A stretch of 64,000 nucleotides of DNA from positions 2,852,001 through 2,916,000 of the forward strand of contig NZ_CP047420.1 in assembly GCF_009866655.1 (NCBI RefSeq). The letters are read 5' to 3'. The DNA comes from Rathayibacter sp. VKM Ac-2804 (GTDB taxonomy: Bacteria > Actinomycetota > Actinomycetes > Actinomycetales > Microbacteriaceae). Shown in pieces: positions 1-9,500 of this stretch. The notes below the pieces were generated by a model that worked only from the letters and a program-made list of their open reading frames with translations, made no database searches and had not been told where the DNA came from. Position 1 is the stretch's first letter. Each line of letters begins with the position of its first letter. Position numbers and translations under genes: made by a program.

Positions 1-64
1 CGGTGAGCGCCTCCGCGGTCGCCGCCGAGACGGCCTCGTCGGTGATCGGGTTGCTGTCAGACAC
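1..64 (-). CDS. pheS: Phenylalanyl-tRNA synthetase alpha subunit, N-terminal fragment
   Basis: Only 21 codons are inside the window and the gene runs off the left edge. The minus strand reads from a GTG at 64 into MSDSNPITDEAVSAATAEAL, which resembles the start of actinobacterial PheS proteins. PheS lies close to infC-rpmI-rplT and an RNA methyltransferase in this family, and that is the context here. A -10 hexamer TACACT (73-78) ends eight bases before the GTG, so the mRNA may be leaderless. The identification rests on a short N-terminus plus synteny and could be wrong; the sequence to the left would settle it. Confidence 0.6.
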   Translation of the reverse strand, partial: MSDSNPITDEAVSAATAEALT

Positions 65-161
65 GATCCCCCAGTGTAGGGATGCCTCGCGCGGCCCGCT
101 CGCCCGGGCGGGCGGACGTCTGTGCCCGTCAGCGCGGCCGATCCCGGATCCGGCCGGTCTC

Positions 162-288
162 CATGCTGATCGAGTAGCCCGCGGCGCGGGCGTATGGAGA
201 TCCGCCCGAGCCAGAACCGGCGGCCGCCAGTCCTCCTCGCGGAGCGGTGGGTCTCGATACGCCCCTGCGGGGCTACTCGACCAGCATG
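162..288. repeat. Inverted pair of REP-like palindromic elements
   Basis: Two copies of an element of about 42 bases lie in opposite orientation. The first (162-202) reads CATGCTGATCGAGTAGCCC and so on. The second (246-288) begins GGTGGGTCTCGATACGCCCC and ends CTACTCGACCAGCATG. Each copy is an imperfect hairpin (GATACGCCCC against GGGGCTACTC), and the pair together forms a larger inverted repeat. The same element recurs at 32777, 37065, 59570 and 60211, always between genes. Confidence 0.85.
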
Positions 289-346
289 TGCACGGATATC
301 GAACAGGAACCCTGCAGATCGCCGACCGCCCGCAAGGCGAACGTGT

Positions 347-575
347 GAATCGCGTGCCAGCGATTCGCGCTAGGCGGACGCAGGACGCTCTGCGGAACGC
401 GACCGTCTCAGAGAGCCGAGTGCGGTCGACATCGCCGCGGACGATGCCGACGACTCGACACCGAATCGCGTGACAGCGATTCGCGCCTGCCGGACGCGCG
501 ACGCTCTGCAGGTCGCGACCGCCTCGGCAGCCGACCGCGGTGGGGATCGCCGCAGGCGATTCCCACAATCGGGTT
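347..575. repeat. Diverged tandem duplication, unit about 116 bases
   Basis: The block from 347 to 462 is repeated, with substitutions, from 463 to about 575. Both copies begin GAATCGCGTG(C/A)CAGCGATTCGCG and continue through CGGACGC and GACGCTCTGC to a CGCGACCG stretch. Each copy opens with a hairpin, GAATCGC against GCGATTC around a six-base loop. A weaker third match (CTGCAGATCGCCGACCGCC) lies just before the first copy. No credible gene lies in 65-574. Confidence 0.75.
540..566 (-). terminator. Terminator-like hairpin after gluD
   Basis: A 12-base stem with one A-C mismatch and a three-base loop (GTGGGAATCGCC, TGC, GGCGATCCCCAC on the minus strand) lies nine bases after the gluD stop. 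There is no clear T-run, as is common in high-GC actinobacteria. Confidence 0.55.
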
Positions 576-1447
576 CAGTCCTGCGCGGCGAGCAGGGCGG
601 TGTCGGTGGTCGCGCGGGCCGCCGGGTGGCCGGTGCCCTTGCGGCCGCCGTTCTTCGTGCGGATCTCGACCCACTTGGCGATGCCGGAGAGGATCAGGCA
701 GATGCCGATGTAGATGGCGCCGACCACGATGGCCGCGGGGATGATCGGGCTGTCCAGGCTCGGCTGGTTGCCGAGGTAGCGGGCGTAGTAGAGCAGCTCG
801 TTGTAGGTGATGATCGAGCCGAGCGCCGTGTCCTTGAGGGCGACGACGAGCTGGGCGATGATCACGGGCAGCATCGAGCGGATCGCCTGCGGGAAGAGGA
901 TGAGGCGCATGACGCCCGCCTTGCGCAGGCCGATCGCGTAGCCCGCCTCCTTCTGGCCGCGCGGGAGGGCCTCGATGCCGGCGCGGAAGATCTCGGAGAA
1001 GACGGAGCCGTTGTAGAGCGTCAGTGCGATGACCACGGCGAGGTACGGCGTCAGCTTGAGGCCGACGAACGGGAGCCCGTAGTACATCAGCATCATCAGG
1101 ATGAGGACCGGGATGGCGCGGAACAGCTCGATGAAGAGCGTGACCGGGATGTTGATCCAGCGGCGGTCGGAGAGACGGCCGATCGCCAGCAGCAGGCCGA
1201 GCACGATGCTCGCGACGCCGGCTGTGGCGAAGGCGGCGAGCGTCTGCCCGAGCGCCGCGCCGATGCTCTGCCAGACCAGCGGGTAGCCGAACGCGCGCCA
1301 CTTGGCCGCGGAGAACTGCCCGGACTCGGCGAACCGCCAGAGCACGAAGGCCAGCAGGGCGACGAGGACGAGCAGGACGACGGCGCCCATGACGCGGTTG
1401 CGGGCGACCGCACGGGGTCCGGGGTTGTCGAAGAGGACGGAGCTCAT
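575..1447 (-). CDS. gluD: Glutamate-type amino-acid ABC transporter permease (GluD-like)
   Basis: This is the second membrane subunit of a polar amino-acid importer, 290 residues if started at MSSVLFDN (1447). That ATG overlaps the upstream permease stop as ATGA, so it is preferred over a start five codons earlier. Hydrophobic segments are spread over about residues 18-260. The cytoplasmic EAA loop (EAGYAIGLRKAG then PQAIRSMLP) near residues 165-190 docks the ATPase. The tail is polar and Gly/Ala/Thr-rich. It is the last gene of the operon gluA-gluB-gluC-gluD. Glutamate as substrate is inferred from the Corynebacterium-like binding protein; aspartate or glutamine remain possible. Confidence 0.88.
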   Translation of the reverse strand: MSSVLFDNPGPRAVARNRVMGAVVLLVLVALLAFVLWRFAESGQFSAAKWRAFGYPLVWQSIGAALGQTLAAFATAGVASIVLGLLLAIGRLSDRRWINIPVTLFIELFRAIPVLILMMLMYYGLPFVGLKLTPYLAVVIALTLYNGSVFSEIFRAGIEALPRGQKEAGYAIGLRKAGVMRLILFPQAIRSMLPVIIAQLVVALKDTALGSIITYNELLYYARYLGNQPSLDSPIIPAAIVVGAIYIGICLILSGIAKWVEIRTKNGGRKGTGHPAARATTDTALLAAQD

Positions 1448-2091
1448 CGGGCGACCCTCCACTTCTTCTCGAGCTGGCGTTGGAGGAGGGAGAGCCCGGT
1501 GACGAGGATCACGAAGGCGAGCGCCACCCAGAGCACGACGATGAGGCTGTTCTCGCCGCGCTCGTTGAGCACGCGGACGATCGTCCCGGCCTCGGCGACC
1601 GAGAAGCCGGCGGCGACGGTGGTGTTCTTGAGGAGGGCGATCAGCACGCTCATCAGCGGCGGGATGACCGAGCGGAACGCCTGCGGCAGCACCACCTGGG
1701 TCATCGTGAGGCCGAAGTCGAGGCCGATCGCGCGGGCCGCCTCGGCCTGGCCGATCGGCACGGTGTTGATGCCGGAGCGGAGCACCTCGGCCACGTAGGT
1801 CGCCGTGTAGATGCTCAGCGCGGTGATCGCGAGGTTCGTATAGCCGACGTCCGGCAGGTCGAGCTTGGGATAGCCGAAGGCGAAGAAGAACATCAGCAGC
1901 GTCAGCGGCGTGTTCCGGATGGTGTTGACGTAGACGGTGCCGACCGCTCGCGCGATCGGGACGGGCGAGACGCGCATCGCTCCGACCACGGTGCCGAGGA
2001 GGAGGGCGAAGACGAGCGACACGACGAACAGCAGCAGGGTGTTGCCGAACGCGGGGACGAACACGTCGAGGTTGTTCAGGAGAACATCCAT
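1444..2091 (-). CDS. gluC: Glutamate-type amino-acid ABC transporter permease (GluC-like)
   Basis: First membrane subunit of the importer, 215 residues, normal length for HisM/GluC-type permeases. It has about five hydrophobic segments and the EAA loop EAARAIGLDFGLTMTQVVLPQ around residues 125-150. The stop overlaps the start of gluD by four bases, suggesting translational coupling. It follows the binding-protein gene after about 113 bases. With gluD it should form the heterodimeric channel energised by gluA. Confidence 0.88.
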   Translation of the reverse strand: MDVLLNNLDVFVPAFGNTLLLFVVSLVFALLLGTVVGAMRVSPVPIARAVGTVYVNTIRNTPLTLLMFFFAFGYPKLDLPDVGYTNLAITALSIYTATYVAEVLRSGINTVPIGQAEAARAIGLDFGLTMTQVVLPQAFRSVIPPLMSVLIALLKNTTVAAGFSVAEAGTIVRVLNERGENSLIVVLWVALAFVILVTGLSLLQRQLEKKWRVAR

Positions 2092-2204
2092 GCTGCGTGC
2101 CCTTTCATCGGAGAGGTGGAAGCGGTCGCCGGTGCGGCGTGGAGCAGGAGAGGTCCCGGGGCGATGCGCGACGCGCCGCCCCGGGACTCCTCAGGGGTGA
2201 CGGC

Positions 2205-3107
2205 CTAGTAGGCGTCGACCGCGGGCTGCTCGACCGTGGTGCCGGACTGGCCGAGGGTCTCGTCGTAGATCGTGCTCCAGGTGTCACCGCCGTCGGTCAG
2301 CATCTCGTTGATGAACCCGCGCAGGGCGGTGTCGTCCTTCGCGAGGCCGATGCCGTAGAGCTCGGTGCTGAAGGGCTCGCCGACGACCTTCAGCTCGTCG
2401 GGCTTCTGCGCGGCGTAGCCGATCAGGATCGCGCCGTCGGTGGTCACCGCGTCGACCTGGCCGTCGGCCAGGGCGTCGACGCACTGCGAGTAGGTGTCGA
2501 ACTCGACGGGCGGGACCTCGGGGTAGTTCGCGCGGATGTTCTGGATCGGGGTCGAGCCGGTCGCGGAGCACACGGTGGTGTCGGCCGAGAGGTCGTCCGG
2601 CCCGGTGATCGTGTCGTTGTCCGCGGCGACGAGCAGCTGCTGCCCGGTCTCGAAGTAGGGTCCGGCGAAGCCGACCTGCTCCTTGCGCTTGTCGGTGATC
2701 GAGTAGGTGCCGACGTAGTAGTCGATGTCGCCGTTCACGATCGAGGCCTCGCGGTTGGCCGAGGGGATCGGCTGGTAGTCGATCTGCTCCTCGGAGAAGC
2801 CGAGCGACGCGGCGACCCACTTCGCGATCTCGATGTCGAAGCCGGAGCGCTCACCGGTCGCGGCGTCGAGGTAGCCCAGACCGGGCTGGTCCTCCTTGAC
2901 GCCGATGGTCACGGTGTCGTCCGCCGACATGGCGTCGAAGGTCGGGCTGCCCTCGAGGGTGACGTCGGTGGCGACCTCGTAGGCCGCTCCGCTCCCCTCG
3001 GAGCCGGAGTCGGAGCCGGTGCCGGTCCCGGAGTCACCGGCGCAGCCGGCGAGGGTGAGGGCCGCTGCGGCGAGTCCCGCGGTCATGAACATGAGCTTGG
3101 TGCGCAT
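2205..3107 (-). CDS. gluB: Glutamate-binding lipoprotein of the ABC importer (GluB-like)
   Basis: Extracellular solute-binding protein of SBP family 3, 300 residues from MRTKLMFM (3107), which has AGGAAGGA nine bases upstream; a longer start lacks support. Residues 1-22 are a lipoprotein signal with lipobox L19-A20-G21-C22, then a Ser/Gly linker. The mature part carries VTIGVKEDQPGLGY, ANREASIVNGDIDYYVGTYS and CSATGSTP, closely like corynebacterial GluB. It captures the amino acid outside the membrane and passes it to GluC/GluD. Binding-protein genes usually need the highest expression in such operons; no attenuator was identified. Confidence 0.88.
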   Translation of the reverse strand: MRTKLMFMTAGLAAAALTLAGCAGDSGTGTGSDSGSEGSGAAYEVATDVTLEGSPTFDAMSADDTVTIGVKEDQPGLGYLDAATGERSGFDIEIAKWVAASLGFSEEQIDYQPIPSANREASIVNGDIDYYVGTYSITDKRKEQVGFAGPYFETGQQLLVAADNDTITGPDDLSADTTVCSATGSTPIQNIRANYPEVPPVEFDTYSQCVDALADGQVDAVTTDGAILIGYAAQKPDELKVVGEPFSTELYGIGLAKDDTALRGFINEMLTDGGDTWSTIYDETLGQSGTTVEQPAVDAY

Positions 3108-3224
3108 GATCGTCCTTCCTGGGGTGTGGCCCGCTGGAGCGGGCGATGTCCGGTCGCTCCCGGGGGTTCGGGGGGCGACCTGTCGAACGGCGGCCGGGGC
3201 GGGATCCGCCACGGCGCCGGTGAC

Positions 3225-4004
<780 letters not shown>

Positions 4005-4162
4005 TCCGTCAGAGAATCACACGGGCATGGGCGGGTCAAATCATGAGCGGATTCTTAACCGGAGCGCAACAACTCAGGCTCGCTCCCAGCCTCGCACCAC
4101 GCCGAGGTGGTGTTCTCTCAGTCCGGGGCTGAAACGTCTCAGACTGCTGACGCGCAGACGCG

Positions 4163-4963
4163 TCAGGAGCGGAGCGCGAAGGCGCTCTCGTAGAGGCAGA
4201 CCGAGGCGGCGGTGGCGAGGTTGAGCGACTCCGCGGCGCCGTAGATCGGCACGGCGACGACACCGTCCATCAGCTCGAGCGACTCGTCCTCGAGGCCGCG
4301 CGCCTCGTTGCCGAAGACCCACACCGTGGGCTGCGCGAGGTCGCCCCTGGCGCGCACGTCGAGCAGGCCCTCGCCCTTCACATCGGCCGCGACGGCCCTG
4401 AGCCCGGCGGAGCGCAGCCGCTGCAGCACGTCGGGCAGTTCGGCGCCGACCGCGACGGGCAGGTGGAACAGCGAGCCCATGGTGGAGCGGACGACCTTCG
4501 GGTTGTAGAGGTCGACGGAGCGGCCGGTCAGCACGACGGCGTCGGCGCCCGCGGCGTCGGCCGCGCGGATGATCGTGCCGAGGTTGCCCGGGTCGCGGAC
4601 CTCCTCCAGCACGGCGACGAGGCGCGGCTCGGAGGCGACGACGTCCTTGAGCGACGTCGGGAACTGCCGGCAGACGGCCACGAAGCCCTGCGGCGTGACG
4701 GTGTCGGCCATCGAGTCGAGGACGTCCTCGGTCACGTACTCGATCTCGACCTCGGCCTCCTCGGCCGCGGCGACGATCTCGGGGTGGCGCTCGAGCGCGG
4801 TGGGGGTCGCGAACGACTCCATCAGCAGCTCGGGACGGTAGCGGAGCGCCTCGGACATGGCCTGCGGGCCCTCGAGGAGGAAGAGCCCCGACTCCTGCCG
4901 TGCCGGACGCCGGGTGAGCTTGGCGACGGAGCGGACACGGGGAGAACGGGGGTTGTCGAGCAT
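4163..4963 (-). CDS. TrmH/SpoU-family RNA 2-O-methyltransferase
   Basis: SAM-dependent ribose methyltransferase of the SPOUT superfamily, 266 residues. The N-terminus (VRSVAKLTRRPARQESGLF, then LEGPQAM) is the usual substrate-binding domain. The knot region shows motif 1 VRDPGNLGTIIRAADAAGAD, motif 2 HLPVAVGAELP and motif 3 IYGAAESLNLATAASVCLYE. Homologues beside rplT and pheS are usually annotated as 23S rRNA methyltransferases, but the target base cannot be read from sequence. A TAGGCT hexamer (4970-4975) lies six bases before the ATG, suggesting a leaderless message. Confidence 0.85.
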   Translation of the reverse strand: MLDNPRSPRVRSVAKLTRRPARQESGLFLLEGPQAMSEALRYRPELLMESFATPTALERHPEIVAAAEEAEVEIEYVTEDVLDSMADTVTPQGFVAVCRQFPTSLKDVVASEPRLVAVLEEVRDPGNLGTIIRAADAAGADAVVLTGRSVDLYNPKVVRSTMGSLFHLPVAVGAELPDVLQRLRSAGLRAVAADVKGEGLLDVRARGDLAQPTVWVFGNEARGLEDESLELMDGVVAVPIYGAAESLNLATAASVCLYESAFALRS

Positions 4964-5056
4964 GCGGCGAGCCTATCGGCGCTCCGTCGCGGGGCCCGGT
5001 CGACACGTCGCCCGCCCGGAAGGCGAGCTGAGGGAACGAGGACCCGCGGGAACGAC

Positions 5057-5090
5057 GAAGGGGGCCGCGCCTCTCGGCGTGGCCCCCTTC
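5057..5090 (-). terminator. Terminator of the infC-rpmI-rplT operon
   Basis: A perfect 10-base stem, GAAGGGGGCC (5057-5066) against GGCCCCCTTC (5081-5090), starts 17 bases past the rplT stop. On the minus strand it is followed by GTCGTTCC, a tail shared with other terminators in the window. Confidence 0.85.
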
Positions 5091-5106
5091 GGAGACGTGC
5101 TGCGGA

Positions 5107-5490
5107 CTACGCGGCCTTCGGGGCCGAGGTGTCGGCGGGCAGGGCGGCCTTCGCGCTCGCCACGAGGGCGGTGAAGGTCGCCGGCTCGGTGATCGCGAGG
5201 TCGGCGAGGATGCGGCGGTCGACCTGGATGCCGGCCAGGGCGAGGCCCTGGATGAAGCGGTTGTAGGTCAGGCCGTTCGCGCGGGACGCGGCGTTGATGC
5301 GCTGGATCCAGAGGCGGCGGAACTCGCCCTTCTTCGCGCGGCGGTCGCGGTACGAGTAGACGAGGGAGTGGGTGACCTGCTCCTTGGCCTTGCGGTACAG
5401 ACGCGAGCGCTGGCCGCGGTAGCCCTTGGCGCGCTCGAGGATGACGCGACGCTTCTTGTGGGCGTTGACCGCCCTCTTGACTCTTGCCAT
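5107..5490 (-). CDS. rplT: 50S ribosomal protein L20
   Basis: RNA-binding protein of the large subunit needed for early 50S assembly. At 127 residues it is a little longer than the usual 117-120 because of an Ala/Lys tail. The N-terminus [20 protein letters not shown] and the motif [20 protein letters not shown] are diagnostic. It is the last gene of infC-rpmI-rplT, 71 bases after rpmI. L20 represses this operon in other bacteria; no L20-binding mimic was identified here. Confidence 0.97.
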   Translation of the reverse strand: MARVKRAVNAHKKRRVILERAKGYRGQRSRLYRKAKEQVTHSLVYSYRDRRAKKGEFRRLWIQRINAASRANGLTYNRFIQGLALAGIQVDRRILADLAITEPATFTALVASAKAALPADTSAPKAA

Positions 5491-5561
5491 TTCTCTTTCT
5501 TCCTTACGATCCGGGTCGGTTGTCGAGGACTACGACGGCAGCGGGCTGCCGTGGTGGTCGA

Positions 5562-5756
5562 CTACAGGCCGAGAAGCTTCTTGGCGACCTTGGCGTCCTG
5601 CGGGGCGAGGACCTGGTCCTGGTTCAGGCGACGGGTGCGGACGCTGGACTTCGACTCCAGGTTGTGACGCATACCGGCCTGCTGCTTCATGAGCTTGCCG
5701 GAGCCCGTGACCTTGAAACGCTTCTTGGCACCCGAGTGGGTCTTCATCTTGGGCAT
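5562..5756 (-). CDS. rpmI: 50S ribosomal protein L35
   Basis: Small basic large-subunit protein, 64 residues, starting [20 protein letters not shown], with [18 protein letters not shown] further on, as in other L35 proteins. The start at 5756 is chosen because AAGGAG lies seven to eight bases upstream; an ATG ten codons earlier has no support. It lies between infC and rplT. Confidence 0.97.
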   Translation of the reverse strand: MPKMKTHSGAKKRFKVTGSGKLMKQQAGMRHNLESKSSVRTRRLNQDQVLAPQDAKVAKKLLGL

Positions 5757-5853
5757 GTTCTCTCCTTGTCGACGTCGCACGCGCACTCGGCGGGCGAAAC
5801 TGGTGCCCCGCGAGCGGGGCGTCCACCGGCCCCGAGGACGGGGCGGCGAAGTA

Positions 5854-6456
5854 TCAGACGGATTCGGACTCGGCCGTTTCCTCTTCGGGGGTGTTGGCCT
5901 CGCGACGAGCGGCGCGGACGGCGTTCGCCTCGGCCTTCGCCTCGGACTTGTTCTTCAGCGGGCCGATGACCATCACCATGTTGCGACCGTCGATGGTCGG
6001 GGTGGACTCGACCTGGCCGAACTCGGACACGTCCTCCGCGAAGCGCTGCAGGAGTCGCACGCCCATCTCGGGGCGGGACTGCTCGCGACCGCGGAACAGG
6101 ATCATGGCCTTGACCTTGTCGCCGGCCTTCAGGAAGCCCTCGGCGCGCTTGCGCTTGGTCTCGTAGTCGTGCTTGTCGATCTTCAGGCGGAAGCGGACCT
6201 CCTTGAGGATCGTGTTCGCCTGGTTGCGACGGGCTTCCTTGAGCTTCTGGGCCTGCTCGTACTTGAACTTCCCGTAGTCCATGATCTTGGCGACGGGAGG
6301 CTTGGAGTTGGGAGCAACCTCGACCAGATCCAGGTCTGCGTCCTGCGCGAGTCGCAGGGCGACCTCGATTTTCACGACGCCGACCTGTTCTCCGGCGGGA
6401 CCCACGAGGCGGACCTCGGGGACGCGGATTCGGTCGTTGGTACGGGGATCGCTGAT
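5854..6456 (-). CDS. infC: Translation initiation factor IF-3, AUC start
   Basis: IF-3 keeps subunits apart and checks the start codon and initiator tRNA. The protein is 200 residues if it begins at [20 protein letters not shown]. The N-domain is followed by a lysine-rich linker ([20 protein letters not shown]) and the C-domain ([15 protein letters not shown], then [13 protein letters not shown]), then an acidic/Ala tail. No ATG or GTG fits: the codon seven bases after AGGAG is ATC at 6456. Upstream in-frame ATGs add residues unlike IF-3. Rare AUU/AUC starts in infC are known to allow autoregulation because IF-3 rejects them. First gene of infC-rpmI-rplT. Confidence 0.93.
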   Translation of the reverse strand: MSDPRTNDRIRVPEVRLVGPAGEQVGVVKIEVALRLAQDADLDLVEVAPNSKPPVAKIMDYGKFKYEQAQKLKEARRNQANTILKEVRFRLKIDKHDYETKRKRAEGFLKAGDKVKAMILFRGREQSRPEMGVRLLQRFAEDVSEFGQVESTPTIDGRNMVMVIGPLKNKSEAKAEANAVRAARREANTPEEETAESESV

Positions 6457-6852
6457 TGCGTTTCTCCTCTGATCTCGGTGAGTTGCTGCTCTGCGGCCGG
6501 AGTGTTCGTCCGGCGCATCCCGAGAGAGGTGATTCCCTGTGCGAAGCGCGTCTACCGCGCTGCGCTGCACCCTTCGACGCGCTCCCCGAGACGTGTCTCG
6601 AGGACCGCAGCCCTGCCCCCGTTGCCGGAGGCGGAGTGCTTCTGACCCGGTAACCTAGTGAAGCGGTCAAGCGCGGGTGGGAGAATCTCCACTTTCGAAC
6701 CGAGGACATGCCTCGGAGCCCGCATCACCATAGCAGACTTCCGGCCGGAAGGGCAGCAGGCGGCATCCGCCACTCCCCCTCCACCGCGGGCGCCCCGCTC
6801 CAGCACCGCCTCGGGGCACCCGCGTGCGCCGGTCCCACCGAACGAAGGACCC
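6457..6852. promoter_or_regulatory. Divergent promoter and leader region, infC operon and DUF1844 gene
   Basis: 396 bases without a convincing gene. It must hold the infC leader (minus) and the promoter of the gene at 6853 (plus). The sequence around 6649-6656, GTAACCTA, offers a TAACCT hexamer to the plus strand and TAGGTT to the minus strand. A TTGACC lies nearby at about 6664-6669 on the minus strand but the spacing is wrong for a standard pair. No leader fold that I could confidently name was found. Confidence 0.4.
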
Positions 6853-7227
6853 ATGGCTCAGCACGACGACGACTACGCCCGACGGTTCGGCGACGACTCC
6901 TCCGATGTGGAGGCCGCCCGCGACATCGCCGAGGTGCCTGCGGTCGAGATCATCACGACCGCCGCGGTGCACCTGATGAGCGCCGCCGCCGTGAAGTGCG
7001 GTCTCGCCGATGAGCCGGGCGCCCAGGTCGACCTCGACGAGGCGCGCAAGCTGATCAACGCCCTCGCCGGCCTCGTCACCGCTGGGGCGCCCGACATCAG
7101 CGACATGCACGCGCGCAGCCTGCGCGACGGGCTCCGGACGCTGCAGCTCGCCTTCCGCGAGGCCTCGCCGATCGCCGACCCGATCGGCAAGGGCCCGGGC
7201 GAGAAGTGGACCGGCCCGGTCACCTGA
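6853..7227 (+). CDS. DUF1844-family protein
   Basis: 124 residues. After an acidic N-terminus (residues 1-30) comes the DUF1844 core: VEIITTAAVHLMSAAAVKCG, then an acidic stretch with DLDEARKLINALAGL, then LRDGLRTLQLAFREAS. The family is small, soluble and helical; its function is unknown. It is found beside infC in many actinobacteria. The ATG follows GAAGGA at a suitable distance. Its tail (GKGPGEKWTGPVT) is typical of actinobacterial members. Confidence 0.8.
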   Translation: MAQHDDDYARRFGDDSSDVEAARDIAEVPAVEIITTAAVHLMSAAAVKCGLADEPGAQVDLDEARKLINALAGLVTAGAPDISDMHARSLRDGLRTLQLAFREASPIADPIGKGPGEKWTGPVT

Positions 7228-7242
7228 GCCCGGAGGGCCGGC

Positions 7243-8043
7243 TCAGGCGGCGGGAGCGGACGCCAGCTGGAGGGTCATCGAGTCGACCCTCGCGGCGACG
7301 ATCTCGTCGGCGGCCCAGCGCTCGCCCAGCCGCGCGACCAGCGCTCCGAGCGCCGCACGATCGAGACCGGGCTGCAGCTCCAGCACGATGACCAGCTCCG
7401 GACCGGTGAGCCGCTGACCGGGATCGCCCGGCCGCACGTCGAGCGAGACGACGGCGTCCTCCGCGGCGGCACCGGCGCGCAGAGCGGCCAGGACCTCCGG
7501 ATCGGCCGGGCTCGGCCGCCACGGCGACCCCTCGGCGATCGCCCAGAGCGCGGGGCGGCGGACGGCGAACTCGTGCGGCGAAGCGGGGTCGAGGACCATC
7601 AGCTCGGTCTCCTCCGCCACCGCGGCCAGCGCCGCCCGCCGTCCGTCGACGGGGACGGGACGTGCGAGCCGGTCCCAGCGGCGCATCGCCTCGACGTCGC
7701 TGAAGACCGGGAGCACGGTCCGGCCGTCTGGACCCGCGACCGTCACGATCGACAGCTCCTGCGACTTGTCGGCGCGCAGGCCCGCGACGCCCTCGGCCTC
7801 CTCGCCGAGCTTCGCGACCAGGGGGATGAGCAGGCGCGACTCGCGCAACGCGTCGACCACCGCCTCCGGGCCCGCGTCGCCCGCGCCGAACGCGCGCAGC
7901 GCGCGGACCAGGCCCTCGGGTGCGCTGCCGTCGTCGTCGGTCGACGCGCTCTGCTCGAAGTGGCGGCCGGCCCACGGGGTGCCGGCCGAGTCGCTCAGGT
8001 GCGCGGGGAGCGCGCGTCCCTCACCCGAGGACGAGCCGGTCAC
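7243..8043 (-). CDS. SseB-family protein downstream of hisA
   Basis: 266 residues, starting at a GTG whose GTGA overlaps the hisA stop; longer open frames upstream are shadows of hisA and hisH. The middle part ([14 protein letters not shown], then [28 protein letters not shown]) matches the SseB N-terminal domain, named after an enterobacterial protein of uncertain role. The C-terminal half is less conserved. Actinobacteria often carry this gene after hisA, so it may be cotranscribed with the histidine genes; a direct role in histidine synthesis is not established. Confidence 0.8.
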   Translation of the reverse strand: MTGSSSGEGRALPAHLSDSAGTPWAGRHFEQSASTDDDGSAPEGLVRALRAFGAGDAGPEAVVDALRESRLLIPLVAKLGEEAEGVAGLRADKSQELSIVTVAGPDGRTVLPVFSDVEAMRRWDRLARPVPVDGRRAALAAVAEETELMVLDPASPHEFAVRRPALWAIAEGSPWRPSPADPEVLAALRAGAAAEDAVVSLDVRPGDPGQRLTGPELVIVLELQPGLDRAALGALVARLGERWAADEIVAARVDSMTLQLASAPAA

Positions 8044-8786
8044 TCGGAGGCGACGTCGAGCGCCTCGGCGAGCGTGAAGGCGCCGGCGTAGAGCGCCTTG
8101 CCGACGATCGCGCCCTCGAGGCCCTGCGGGACGAGGTCGCGCAGCGCCGCGATGTCGTCGAGGTTCGAGATGCCGCCCGAGGCGATGACGGGGCGGTGCG
8201 TGCGGGCCATGACCTGCTCGAGCAGCTCGAGGTTGGGTCCCTTGAGGGTGCCGTCCTTCGTCACGTCGGTGACGACGTAGCGGGTGCAGCCGGCCTCCTC
8301 GAGGCGCTCGAGGACCTGCCAGAGGTCGCCGCCCTCCTTCGTCCAGCCGCGGGCCGCGAGGGTGGTGCCGCGCACGTCGAGACCGACCGCGATCTGGTCG
8401 CCGTACTGCGCGATGACGCTGGCGGCCCACTCCGGGTTCTCCAGCGCGGCGGTGCCGAGGTTGATGCGCTTCGCACCGGCGTTCAGCGCCGACTCGAGGC
8501 TGCGGTCGTCGCGGATGCCGCCGGAGAGCTCGACGTTGACGCCCTTCACCTGGCGGATGACCTTCTTCATGATGCCGTGGTTGTCGCCGCGGCCGAAGGC
8601 CGCGTCGAGGTCGACGAGGTGGATCCACTCGGCGCCCTGGTCGGCCCAGTCGCCGGCCGCGTCGATCGGGTCGCCGTAGTTGGTCTCGGTGCCCGCCTCG
8701 CCCTGCGTCAGGCGGACGGCCTTGCCGCCGGCCACGTCGATCGCGGGGAGAAGGACCAGGCCCGGGGCCTTGGTGAACTCGCTCAT
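8040..8786 (-). CDS. hisA: Phosphoribosyl isomerase, PriA-type HisA
   Basis: A (beta/alpha)8 barrel that isomerises ProFAR in histidine synthesis, 248 residues from MSEFTKAP (8786, TGAGGA upstream). Phosphate-binding and catalytic elements are visible: the first Asp in [39 protein letters not shown], and the second Asp in [15 protein letters not shown]. It is much closer to mycobacterial PriA than to enterobacterial HisA. PriA also performs the TrpF step of tryptophan synthesis in actinobacteria lacking trpF; whether that applies here cannot be seen from this window. Fourth gene of hisC-hisB-hisH-hisA. Confidence 0.93.
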   Translation of the reverse strand: MSEFTKAPGLVLLPAIDVAGGKAVRLTQGEAGTETNYGDPIDAAGDWADQGAEWIHLVDLDAAFGRGDNHGIMKKVIRQVKGVNVELSGGIRDDRSLESALNAGAKRINLGTAALENPEWAASVIAQYGDQIAVGLDVRGTTLAARGWTKEGGDLWQVLERLEEAGCTRYVVTDVTKDGTLKGPNLELLEQVMARTHRPVIASGGISNLDDIAALRDLVPQGLEGAIVGKALYAGAFTLAEALDVASE

Positions 8787-8852
8787 CGTCATCCTCAGTC
8801 TCGGAGCTGGTGCGGCCGGGGCGCCTGGGGCGCCGCCGACCACCGGCCGATC

Positions 8853-9500
8853 CTAGTTCGTGCGGAGCCCGCCCAGCCAATTCGAGAGCAGCCGCAGGCC
8901 CGCGGCGCCGGACTTCTCCGGGTGGAACTGCGTCGCGGAGAGCGGCCCGTTCTCGACGGCCGCGATGAACGGACCGCCGTGGTCGGCCCAGGTGACCGCA
9001 GGACGCGGGAACGGGGGCATGACGTCCAGCGTCCACTCCCGGGCGCCGTAGGAGTGCACGAAGTAGAAGCGCTCGTCCTCGATGCCGTCGAACAGGCGGG
9101 AGCCCGCCGGCACGTCGACGGTGTTCCAGCCCATGTGCGGCACGACCTCGGCGGGCAGCAGGTCGACCGTCCCCGGCCACTCCCCCAGGCCCTCGCTCTC
9201 GACACCGCGCTCGACGCCGCGCTCGAAGAGCACCTGCATCCCCACGCAGATCCCGAGCACCGGGCGGCCGCCGGCGAGGCGCTTCTCGATGATCTCGCCG
9301 CCGCGCGCCGCCGTCAGTGCCGACATCACCGCGCTGAAGGCGCCGACCCCCGGGACGAGGAGTCCGTCGGCCTCGAGGGCGCGGGTGCGGTTCGAGGTCA
9401 GCTCGACGTCGGCGCCCGCGAGCTCGAGCGCCTTGACGGCCGAGTGGACGTTGCCGGAGCCGTAGTCGTAGACGACGACGGACGGCCGGGCGCCGGTCAC
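8853..9500 (-). CDS. hisH: Imidazole glycerol phosphate synthase, glutaminase subunit
   Basis: Class I glutamine amidotransferase that supplies ammonia to HisF, 215 residues. The nucleophile is the Cys in [13 protein letters not shown] and the His/Glu pair is in QFHPEKSG near residue 190. The N-terminus [19 protein letters not shown] is typical. The start overlaps the hisB stop by four bases. The partner hisF is not in the window. Confidence 0.95.
   Translation of the reverse strand: MTGARPSVVVYDYGSGNVHSAVKALELAGADVELTSNRTRALEADGLLVPGVGAFSAVMSALTAARGGEIIEKRLAGGRPVLGICVGMQVLFERGVERGVESEGLGEWPGTVDLLPAEVVPHMGWNTVDVPAGSRLFDGIEDERFYFVHSYGAREWTLDVMPPFPRPAVTWADHGGPFIAAVENGPLSATQFHPEKSGAAGLRLLSNWLGGLRTN

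Noticed and set aside
7243..9180. Apparent 645-codon minus-strand gene spanning hisA and hisH
   Set aside because: Only its last 266 codons look like a protein family (SseB); the rest is Arg/Gly-rich shadow of hisA and hisH in another frame.
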